This document shows, in pieces, positions 25,701 through 37,700 of a DNA stretch of 64,000 nt (position 1 is the first letter of the stretch; each line of letters opens with the position of its first letter). The notes beneath the pieces were generated by a model that was given only the letters and a program-made list of their open reading frames with translations, had not been told where the DNA came from and made no database searches. Made by a program: the position numbers and the translations under genes. Where the stretch lies: positions 2,604,001-2,668,000 of the forward strand of contig OZ244898.1 of the NCBI GenBank assembly GCA_965221585.1. The letters run 5' to 3'. The DNA is from VXYK01 sp965221585 (GTDB taxonomy: Bacteria > Actinomycetota > Acidimicrobiia > Acidimicrobiales > Aldehydirespiratoraceae).

Positions 25701-28700
25701 AGCCTCCGGTCCCGATGACCCGATCTACTGGGTCAACGGCGCCAGGGTCGCTGACGACAAAGCCGACTTCTTGGACGGCAGCTGGGACGACGAGGCCAAC
25801 CCCAAACACGCCGACGCCAGCGCGGCCACGATCAGCACGAACGGCTACTGGACCGGTTCAGAAGCCGACGGGCAACGCTCCGACAGTTGCTCGGGCCTGA
25901 CGGGTTCAGACCGGCACCTCAGGGCGGGCGCGTCGAACGTCAGCTACGGGCTGCTCAACGGCAACAGCCGCGGACCCCTGGGCCAAGCCAAAGACGAGAC
26001 GAACTGCCAACCTGCGCACAACAGCCAACAGCGACCGCTGTATGCGCTGTCCACCCGAGAGTTCACCGTCGTCGGCGGCGCCTCCATCGAAACCGCCCAA
26101 GCCGCCGAGGGCAGCCCGATCACCTTCACCGTCACGATCCCAGATGCGGCGCCCTCAGGCGGCATCACGGTCCCCTACACCCTCGCCGACGGACGCGGCG
26201 TCACCTCCGACCCCGCCCACATCATCGCTGCCGGCACCTCCGGCGGCACCGGCGCCGACTACGACAACGACGCCGGCACGGTAGTGATCGCCCAAGGCCA
26301 AACCAGCAACACCTTCACCGTCAACACCACCAATGACAGCACCTACGAAGGCGACCACTACCTCACCGTCACCCTCGGCGCACCCACCGGCACCAACGCG
26401 CCGATCATTGACCCCACCAAGGGCAGCGCCATCGGCATCATCGAAGACGACGCGGATGCGCCCTCGTTCCAGTTCAGCCCCGCAACGGCGACCGCCGGCG
26501 AGGGCGACGGCACCGCCACGCTCACCGTCACCAAGACCGGTACCACGCTGGTGCCCGCGTCGGTGTACTGGACCACCGCCGACGGCACAGGCGCGAGCGC
26601 CGCAACCCACCCCGACGACTACACCGCCAACGCCGGCCACCTCCAGTTCGCCCCCGACGACACCTCCAAGACCATCACCATCAACATCGTCGACGACGAC
26701 ACCGGCGAGAACACAGAAACGTTCAAAGCGCAGCTCAGCCAGCCCAGCGAGGCACAGATCGGCAGCGCGTCGGAGGCGACGGTGACCGTGACCGACGACG
26801 ACGGCGCTGCGGTGCCGGTGGTGCAGTTCAAGGCCGCCAGCTCCAAGATCTTCGAGGGGCAGCCGTTCGAGTTTCCGTACTTCAGTACCATCGTTGTCGA
26901 GGCCGAGAGCGCGGTCGAGGCGGACACTGTCGTGAGCTTCACGTTGGGCGGCACGGCGGTGCGCGGATCTGATTACACCATCGTCACGGCCACATCGATC
27001 TCGAGTGAGACGATTCTGGAGGGGGAGACTGAGGGTGAAATAGTTTTGCGGACTCTCACCGACGACAATCACGAGGCCGACGAGACGATCGTGCTGACTC
27101 TTGTCGCCGGCGACGGCTACGACCTGGGCAGCCAGACGACGCATACGGTCACCATCAGGGATCTTCCCGATGTGGAATTCGCTGCGGCGACGTCGCAGGG
27201 CGTCGAGGGCGCGACGGTCACGGTCACGGTTCGGGCGTCGCATGCGTTCGCGGAAGCGACCGATGTGACGTTCACGTTGGGCGGCACCGCGACCGCGGCG
27301 GACTACACGGCGCCGACGAGCCCGGTGCGGTTCGGCGCCGGCGACACCACCGCGACGCTCAGCATCCCCGTCACCGCGGACACCGACAGCGACGCCGGCG
27401 AGACGATCATCCTGACGCTCGTCGACGGCGACGGCTACGACGCGGGCCCCCACACGCGCCAGACGACGCAGGTGACGCACACCATCACTCTCTCCGACGC
27501 GGCGTCGGTCGAGTTCTCAGATGCGGTCTCGACGGCCAAGGAGGGCACGACGGCAACGGTGACGGTGCAGGCACCCCAGGCGGTGGCGGCGGACACCGCT
27601 GTGGCGTTCACGGTTGCGGGTTCGGCGCAGTCGGGGGACTTCACGGCGCCGACGAGCCCGGCGACGATTCTCGCTGGGCAGACCTCCGCCGAGATCGAGA
27701 TCCCGATCGCCGAGGACAGCCCCGACGACTCGGGCGAGACGATCATCCTGACCTTGACCGACGGCGACGACTACAGCCTGGGCGGCCAGAAGACGCATAC
27801 CATCACCTTGGCCGAGGCGGATCCGCCGCCGGATGTGGAGTTCGCGGCGTCGGTGTCGCAGGGCCGGGAGGGCGCGACGGTATCTGTGCGGGTGGATGCG
27901 TCGCGTGCGTTGGACGCTGCGTACGCGGTGTCGTACACCTCGTCGGGGGGCACGGCGACGGCGGGCAGCGATTACACCGCGCTGAGCGGTTCGTTCACGA
28001 TGCCCGCGGGCGCCGCCTCGGCCGCTTTCGATGTGGCCATCGCCGCTGACAACGCCTCTGATGCGGGCGAGACGATCATCCTGACCTTGACCGACGGCGA
28101 CGACTACAACCTGGGCAGCCGGACGGGGCACACGGTGACGATCACCGAGTCCGACCCGCCGACGCTGGTGTTCACCCAGCCGCGGGTGTTCATCGCCGAG
28201 GGCGGCGCGTCGGCGCGCTACGGAATCAGCTTGAGCCACGACCCGTCGGGGTCGTCTGCGGCTCTGCCGGCGTGCGATTACGACCCCTACACCGCGGATC
28301 TGCCGCGCTGCACGCCGTCGGCGGATCCGGTGGTGGCACGTGTGGTGGTGACCTCGCCCGATCTGGGCCTGCTGAAGGTGTTCACGGGCGGGAGCATCGC
28401 GCCTGCGGGGGAGGCGGTGCTGGAGTTCACGCGCCGCAATTTCGGCACGCCGCAGTTCGTGACGGTGTATCCCGAGTCCGACGACGACTCCGACAGCGAG
28501 CAGAACGTGCTGATCGGCCACTCGATACGGGGCGCTGCGGACGATTCGTCGGCGTTCCGCACCAGCTCTCCGTATGCGGCCGGCACTGCCACGGGCGGGG
28601 TGGACGACGGGATCGCCCTGCCCGACATGCGGGCGTATGTGACCGACGACGACGCCACGCCGGGGTTGACGGCGGGTTGGACCGCGGATGCGGGCGGCCC

Positions 28701-31700
28701 GAGCCTCGAGCAGCCGCGGGTGATCGAGGAAGGGGGGTCCGCCCAGTTCACGCTCAGGGGCAACAGGAACGCCGCGGGCGAGAAGGTGGCTGCGCGTGTT
28801 CGGATCACCGGCGGCGTCCATGGCGAGCACTACACGGTCGACAGGTCTGGCGGCATCAGCGTCGAGGGGCCTGTGGACGACCCCTCCACCGACGGTGTGG
28901 ACGAGTCGAAGGTGGACGGCGCGGAGTTCATCGTGACCTTCACCGCGCCTGCGAGCCTGAGCACTGGGGGGGTGTTCAAGCTCATGTCCACCGACGACGC
29001 GAGCCGTGCGACTGGGCGGCGTTATCTGGATGTGGAGCTGTTGTCGGTCTTCTCGCCGGACGGCTCGGCGGGCGTCGACGCCGATCCGGCCACGCCCGAC
29101 GGCGTCGGGCTGAGTCCCGGGCCGCGGACCGTGCGGGTGCATGTGCTGCCCAAGGACCGGCTGATCGTCCGCCAGGCGGGTGGCAGCGAGACCGGCGATG
29201 GCGGCAAGCGCATCGACTTCGAGGGGCTCGAGACCGAGGGCAAGAAGGCGGAGCTGACCACCAACGACGCCTGGGCGACTATCCAAGAAGGCGACACTGC
29301 TGTGCATCAGGTGGGGATGCAGTTGAGCGAGGGCCCCAAGTCTGCGAATAGGACTGTCCATGTGGCGGTGACGGTGAGCGATCCTGCCAAGCTCGCCTTG
29401 GCGGGAGACCACAACGACGACGGCACAGCGAACTTCCGGTTCACGAAATTCGGCGCCACCTCGTACCGGCAGTTGCAGCTCCTCGGGTTCACGGCGAAGG
29501 ACGACGACGATTTCGACGACGAGATGGTGACCGTGACGGTGACGATGACCTCCGGCTACGGCAGGGCGCACCCCGACGGGACCGTGGTGCGCACGTTCAC
29601 GGTGCGCATCGAAGACGACGACATGTCGGCGGGCGTGACGGTAGTGCCGGGGTCGTTGACGGTGATCGAGGGAGCGAAGCGGGGCGAGAAGCTGCCCCGC
29701 AGAACCGACGGCAGAGCGCGCGACCATGAGATCGCGGTCCGCCTGGACGCCGATCCCGGCAGCGGCGTGACCGTGCGGATAGAGCCGGTGTTTCCCGAGG
29801 GGATCACCTCTCCGAAGAAGACGCTGGACTTCACCGGCGGCACATCGGGCAACTGGCAGACCTGGCAGACGATCGGCGTGAAAGCCCCGGACGACGGCGA
29901 TTTCGACGACGAGGAGCTCGCTGTCACCTGGAAGAGGCCGAGCGTCACCGCGGGGAGCTCGGCCGCGTATGCCGCGTTGACGGCTGCTGATGTGGCGTCG
30001 GTGGCGGTGACGGTGCTCGACGACGACGCGGGGGTGCGGGTGTCGGAGCGGGGCTTGGAGTTGGTGGAGGGTGTGCAGGGTGCTGCGCGTCGTGTGGTGG
30101 ACACAGGAGACGGCGGAGGCGCCAGGCTCGGCCGCTTGGCGGCGGCGACCTATGAGGTAGTGCTGCAGGCAGCGCCTGCTGCGGGTGAGGTGGTGACGGT
30201 GACGCCGGTCAGCGGCGACACCGCAGCGGTCGGGTTCGGCCGCGACGATGACGGCAACGCGGTCACGACCCACCCCGGTCTGGTGTTCACCGCGGACGAC
30301 TGGGATGAGCCTCAGACGGTGACGCTGACGCCGGTGGACGACGACGACGCGGTCGACGAGTCGGTGACGGTCACCCACAGCGTGTCCACGACGGGCTCGG
30401 TGTACAGCGCCGTGGGTGCGGGGCCGTCGGTGACGGCGGCGGTGCTCGACGACGACCGCTCCGAGGGGATCGTGGTGTCGTCGGACGGCGAGACGTTCAG
30501 CGGCGATGGCGCGGTGCTGTTCGCCGACGAGGGCGGCGACGCTGTCGGGTTCAACGTGCGCCTGGCGGGCCGGCCGGCCGAAGCGGGGCGGTTCTGGGTG
30601 GACGTGTCGGGCGGCGGCGGCGCTGTGGTGGCCGACGCCGATCTGGGCGCTTCGGGCACCCAGACGGCTCTGTCGTTCTCGCAGGAGAACTGGTGGATCC
30701 CTCAGACGGTGTGGGTGACCGCGCCCGACGAGACCGGCGGCGGCGCCGACGCCGTCGACGGGCTGGCCGAGCTGAGCCTGACCGCCGCGGTGGTGACCGA
30801 CGGCACGCGGGCGCCTGTCGCGGCCTACGGCACGGCGCCGGTGTGGGTGCACGTCCACGACGACGAGTTCGCCGGCGGCCCGACCTACACCGTGACCGGC
30901 ACGGGCGCGCTCGTCGAGGGCGTCGTCCCTGCCCTGTTCACCGTGCAGGGCGACATGGTGCCGTCGTCGTCTACCGATGTGACGCTGCGCATCTCAGAGA
31001 CCGGCGATTTCGTGGCTGCCGGCGACGAGGGCGACCAGACCGTCACGTTCACCGCCGGGGCGATCTTGACCCATCAGGTTCCCATCGTGAACGACGACGT
31101 AGCCGAGGACGCCGGGACGGTCACCGCCGCCCTCCGGCCCGGCAGCGGCTATCGCGTCGGCGACCCGTCGCGGGCGTCCATCGGCGTCGCCGACGACGGC
31201 GACTCCGGGTCGGGCTCGGTGACCGCGGACTTGAGTGTGTCTGGTGGCGGGGCGGTGGCTGAGGGCGGCACGTTGACGGTGACGGTGACGCTGAGCGGGG
31301 CTGCGCCGTCGGCGTTGAGCATTCCGGTTCGGGTGGCGTCGTCTCCGGCCGCGTCGGCGTCGGCTGGCGATTACACGCTGCCGAGCCCCGTGAGCGTGGC
31401 GATGGGCGCCACGTCGGGCACGCTGACGTTCGCCGCTGTGGACGACATGGTCGACGAGGACGCCGAGACGCTGACTCTGGAGCTCGGGACGCTGCCCGCC
31501 GGAGTGACCGCGGGCTCCACGACGAGTGTCGCGGTGACGATCAGCGACGACGACACCGCAGGCGTGACTGTTGTGGAGTCGGGCGGTTCCACGACGGTGT
31601 CGGAGGATCCGAGCGTCACCGACACCTACACGGTGAGGCTCGACAGCCAGCCGCTCACCAACGTGGTGGTGCGCGCCGCGGCGCCGGCGGGCGTGGAGAT

Positions 31701-34700
31701 CGACGGCCCGGCGGCGGGCAGCAGCTGGGTGTCGCAGCTGGATCTGACGTTCACGCCGCAGGACTGGGGCACGGCCCAGACGGTGACGGTGCGCGGCCAG
31801 AACGACGACGTCGTCAACGCCGGCGGCAAACGCGACGTGGTGATCGCGCAGTCGGTGCACACCGGCGACACGGGCGGCAAGTACACGACGTCCACGGCGG
31901 TGGCGAACGTCGACGTGGACGTGACCGACGACGACACCGCGGGAGTGACGGTCGCGGGCGGTCCTTTGACGGTGTCCGAGGACGGCACCACGACGACCGA
32001 TACCTATACGGTGAGGCTGACCAGCGAGCCGCTGAACAATGTGGTGGTCACAGCCACGGCGGCGGCGGGCGCGCAGGTCAGCACCGACGGCGGGACGACG
32101 TGGCATTCGTCGCGGGACCTGACGTTCAATCCGTCGGGGTCGGGCATCTGGTCGACAGCCCAGACGGTGCATGTGCGCGGCGTTCGCGATGACATCGACA
32201 ACGCCGGCGATCGGCGCACGGTCAGCATCGGCCATGCGATCGCGTCGGGCAACGGCGACGGCGGCAGTTACACGACGGGCACTGCCATCAATGCCGTTTC
32301 GGTGACGGTGACCGACGACGACACCGCCGGGGTGACTGTCAGCAAGACCAGCATGACGGTGTCCGAGGACGGCAGCACCACCGACACCTACACAGTGAAG
32401 CTCAACTCGCAGCCGCTGACGAACGTGGTGGTGCGCGCCGCTGCGGAGGCGGGCACGGAGGTGGACGGCCCCGGGGCGGGCCGGAGCTGGGTGTCGCAGC
32501 TGGATCTCACGTTCACGCCGTCGAACTGGAACTCGGTCCAGACGGTGACGGTGCGCGGCCAGAACGACGACATCGACAACGCCGGCGACAAGCGCGAGCT
32601 GACCATCACCCAGTCGGTGCAGACCGGCGACACCGGCGGCAAGTACACGACGAGCACTTCGGTCGCCGACGTCGATGTGGACGTGACCGACGACGACACC
32701 GCGGCGGTGACGGTGGCGGGCGGTCCGTTGACGGTGACCGAGAACGGCAGCGACACGGACGACTACACGGTGGTGCTGGCCACCCAGCCCGTGAGCAATG
32801 TGACGATCACGGCCACGGCGCCGGCGGGCACGCAGGTCAGCGATGACGGCGGCTCGTCGTGGGGGTCGTCGGTGGAGCTCGTGTTCACGTCGGGCACGTC
32901 GGGCAACTGGGGCACGCCCCAGACGGTGACGGTGCGCGGCGCCCAGGACGTGATCGACAATCCGGGTGACCGCCGCGATGTGACGGTCACGCATTCGATC
33001 GAGTCGGGCGACGGCGACGGTTCGCGTTACACGCCGTCGACGCCGTCGATGCCGAGCGTTTCGGTGAGGGTGAACGACGACGACGCGAAGCCGACCCAGA
33101 TCAGCCTGTCGGCGAATAGAAGCACGGTGTCGGAGGGGACGGCGTCGACGGAGGTGACGGTGACCGCGACGGTGGACGGCTCGACGCGGTTCGGTGTGGC
33201 CACCACGGTGGCGGTGAGCGTGGCGTCGATGGCGGACACGTCGTCGGCGAATTATGTGGACATGACGGCGGTGGCCGCGTTCAACGTCACCATCGCGGCG
33301 GGCGCGCGGACCGGCACCGGGACGTTCACGATTGCGCCCGACGACGACGTGGTGGACGAGCTGGACAACGCAGTCGCTGTGACCGGTGCGGTGTCTGGTG
33401 ATTCGTCGGTGACGGTGAACCCGGCGACGGCGATCATGCTGACCGACGACGACGCTGCGCCGACGGGGATCACCTTGAGCGCGGGGCCGGCGTCGGTCAC
33501 AGAGAACGGCGGCGCGCGGACGATCAATGTGACGGCGGCGGTGGACGGCTCGACGCGGTTCGGCACTGCGCGGACGGTGGCTGTGAGCGTGGGGGGCCAT
33601 GACGCGGCGGGCGCGGTGGGTTTCGCGCAGGTGTCGGGCTTCAGCATCGTGATCGCGGCGGAGGCGGCGTCGGCGACGGGCTCTTTCACGTTGACGCCGG
33701 ATGACAATGTGTGGTTTGAGTCCGACGGCGCGGCGCAGATCTCGGGCACGTCGTCTGTGTCGGTGTCGGGCGCGAGCGTGGCGTTGACGAACGACGACGC
33801 GGCGCCGTCGGGGGTGACGTTGAGCGTGATGCCCACGTCGTTGGGCGAGGGCGGCGGCGCTCAGACGGTGACGGTCACGGCGACAGTGAACGGCTCGACG
33901 CGCTACGGCACGGCCAGGTCGGTGACGGTGTCGCAGGCGGGTTCGGGCAACGCGGACGCGGTCGATTACGCCGCCACTGTGCCGGCGGCGATCAGTCTTG
34001 CTGCGGGGGCGGCGTCGGGCACGACGACTTTTGTGGTGACGCCGGTTGACGACTCGGCTGACGAGTTCGACGAGGTGATCGCTGTGTCGGGCAGCGGTGC
34101 GGGCATCGCGGCGGTGACTGAGGCGTCGGTGATGTTGACAGACGATGACGACACGACAGTGTCGATCAGCGCTTCGGCGGCCGCGGTGGCGGAGAACGGC
34201 GGCACCGCCGATGTGACGTTGACGCTGTCTCGTGCTTTGGTGGACGGCGAGTCGGTGACGGTGCCCCTGGATGTGGTGGGGGTGACGGCTGGGTCTGATT
34301 ACACGCTCGGGTTGCATCCCGCGACGCAGGCTGGCGTGGCGCTGTCGGTGTCGGGGTCTGACAGCGCCCAGGCGCCGAAGGTGACGCTCGCCGCGGGTGC
34401 TTCGTCGGCGGTGCTGCGGTTCACGGCGGTGGCTGACAGCACGCGCACGCAGCCGTATGTGCTGGTGCGTTACGGCACCGGCGCGCGGGCGCCGTCTGGG
34501 TCCGGCGTCGATTTCGCTGTGCCGGCCGACGGTCCGGTGGGCTGGGTGCTTACTGATGATGAGACCGGCGATGTTGTGGTGCCGCAGTCGTGGGCGCTGG
34601 CGCCCAGCGGTGTGCTGGGTCAGGGCGAGCCGCGGTTCCGGCTGGTGTTCGTCACTTCGGTCGAGCGCGATGCGTCGTCGACCGACATCGCGGAGTATGA

Positions 34701-37700
34701 CGCGTTCGTCCGGGGGCTGCTGGCGGAGGGCCACGCCGACGTCGTGCCCTATGCGGGGTTCTTCACCGTGCTGGGCTCTACCTCCACTGTGAATTTGCAG
34801 GACCACGCGGGTGTGACGGGGTCTGCGACGATGCCGTTCTATTGGCTGGGCGAGACCGGCGACGCGACCAAGCGGGTGGCGACCGACAATCAGCAGTTCC
34901 GTGACGAGTGGATCGCGACTGAGACGCCGCCGTCGCAGAGCGTGCCCCGCGACGAGACCGGCGCTGTCGTGTCGGTTGACAGCGACGGTTATTTCACCGG
35001 ATCCACATCTGCGGGCGTGAAGTCGTCGAACCCGCTGGGCTCGTCGAACGTCACGGTCGGCTATCTGAACGACTCCGGCAGCGGCCGCGCTCCTTTGGGC
35101 AGCGGCCAGTCGGCAGCCGGCACCGCGACGCGCCGCTTCTACGGGCTGTCGCCGACCTTCGTGCGGGCGACGGACCCTGTCGTGTCGGTGACCACCACAC
35201 AGACCTCGGTGGCCGAGGGCACCGCGCTGAGCTTCACGGTGAGCGCTGATCCGGCGCCGCCGAACGTGTTGACGGTGCGGTTGTTCGTGTCCGAGGAAGA
35301 CGGCCGTGACATGGTGCCCGACGCTTTGGAAGGGCTCAAGACCGTGTCGTTCGCTGCGGGCGACACGTCCAAGACCTACACGGTGACCACCACTGGCGAC
35401 AGCACTGACGAGGCCGACGCTGTGGTGACGGTGCGGGTGCTGGCCAACACCGGCTACACCGTCAGCACAACAGCCGACGCGGCGACGGTGACGGTGACCG
35501 ACGATGATGCGATGTCGGTGTCGGTGTCGGGCGGCGGCGGCACGGTGAGTGAGGGGTCGAGTTTGGACTATACGGTGGATCCGGGCCGGGGTTTGGCGCC
35601 GGGCGAGGTGGTGACGGTTAACTTCGCGCCTGCGGGCACCGCCACCCAGGGTTCGGATTACGGCATCTCTTGTCATGGTTCGGGTGTGTCGTGCACGGGT
35701 CTGGCCGGGACTATGCCGGTTTTGACGATTACTGGTGGCAGCGGTGTGCGCAATGGGGTGGTCCGGGTGGGTGTGCGTAACGATTCGGTGCATCCTGAGA
35801 CGGGTGAGACTGCTGGGATCAGTCTGCGTTCGGGTCACGGCAGTACGGGTTCGGGCGGCGCGTTCTCGGTGAGCGGCACACCTTCGGCGTTCACTATTGT
35901 GAGCGTCGCGCCGGCGGCGGTGACTGCGTCGTTTGGTGCGGCGACGTATCAGGCGGGTGAGGCGGCGGGTAGCCGCACTGTGACGGTGCCTGTGAGTTTG
36001 TCGGCGGCTGCGCCGTCGGGTGGGCTGTCGGTGTCGTACTCGGTGGGGGGCACGGCTGTGGCGGCGGACCGGGGGGCCCTGTCGGGCACGGTGGGCTTCG
36101 CGCAGGGCGCTACTGCGGGCAGCATCACGGTGACAGTCGTCGACGACAATCTGGCGGAGGGGTCTGAGACGATCGTGCTCACGATCACCGACGGCGCCGA
36201 CTACGACCCCGGCGCTGCTTCCACTGCGACGGTCACGATCACCGACAATGACGCCGCGCCGACGAGCATCGTGCTGTCGGTCGACGACTCCAGTGTCGGC
36301 GAGGGCGACGGCGCCACTGCGATCACCGTCACCGCCACCGTTGCGGGCGCCACCCGGTTCGCGCAGCCCCAGTCTGTGGCGGTCACCGTGACCGGCTCAG
36401 GCGGCGCGGGCGTGGTCGGCTTCACGGCGGCGCCGTCGACGTTCAACATCCCGATCGCCGCGGGCGCCCAGACCGGCACCGCACAGTTCACGCTTACCCC
36501 CACCGACGACAGCACCGACGAGACCGACGAGACCGTCACCGTCGCAGGCACGCTGTCGGGGGTCACGGTGAGCCCTGCGACGGTCGCAGTCACAGATGAC
36601 GACACGCCCTCGGCGGCGCCGGTGACGGTGACGCTGTCGGCGGCTGCGGGCGATGTGGCCGAGGGCGCTGCGGGCGCGGCGGGCCGCAAGGATGTCACGG
36701 TCACGCTGGGTCGGGCCTTGACGGGTTCTGAGACGGTGACGGTGCCGCTGAGCGTGCAGGGCGCGGCGGCAGGCTCGGACTACAGCTTCGGGTTGCAGCC
36801 CGCCACGCAGGCCGGGGTGACGCTTCTCGTTTCGAGTCCGCACAGCGCGCAGAGTCCGGCGGTGCGGTTCTCGGCGGGCGCCACGACGGCTGTGTTGCGG
36901 TTCTCGCCGGTGGACAACGCGCTGCGCACCCAGCCCTATGTGGTGATCGGCTACGGCTCGGGTGCCCGGGCGCCCAGCGGCGGTGGCGGCGCGACGCTGG
37001 GGGCTGTGACGGGCGGGCCGTTCGGGTTCGTGGTGGTCGATGACGAGACAGGCGATATCACGGTGCCGTCGTCGTGGGGGCTGGCGCCGTCGGGGCTGGC
37101 CGCCGGCGACGACTTCCGGCTGCTGTTCCGCACCTCGACCACGCGTGACGCGACGTCGTCGGACATCGCCGACTACGACGTGTTCGTGCGCGAGGTGCTG
37201 GCGTCGGGCGGCCACAGCGCTGTGTTGCCTTATGCGGGGTTCTTCAAGGCGTTCGCGTCGACCCGCAGTTCCAGCGGCAGCACGGGGACTACTGCGCGGG
37301 TGCATGTCGGCTTGGCGTCGGGCCATACCGGCCATTTCAACGGCGCGAACGACGTGTGGGCCGACGGGTCCACCGTCCCCAACGCAGGCAACACGGCGGG
37401 CACGCCGATCTGGTGGCTGGGCGGCGCGAAGCTCGCGAACAACTACGCGGATCTGTGCGATCAGGCGGTGGCCTCGGGCAGCGGGGTCACCGGCGGCTGG
37501 GACATCGACGATCCGCGCAGCGAGACCGGCGGCCGCCACATCGCTGTGGGGGCGACGGCGGGTCAGGCCCATCAGGCGTGGACCGGAACCGGCAACGCCT
37601 GTGAGGCCTACAGCTACCCGCTGGGCAACAGCACCGTGTCGCGTGCCGCGAGCCACGACACGACATGGGCGTTCATGCACGAGGGCCACAGCGCCAACAG

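Noticed and set aside
30994..35838. Very long open frame on the minus strand (about 1,614 codons) opposite the giant gene, and a similar one at 27517-30858
   Set aside because: The product is Arg/His/Gly-rich with no domain, as expected for the antisense of a GC-biased coding strand rich in GCG/ACG/GTG codons. It is a shadow of the Calx-beta gene.
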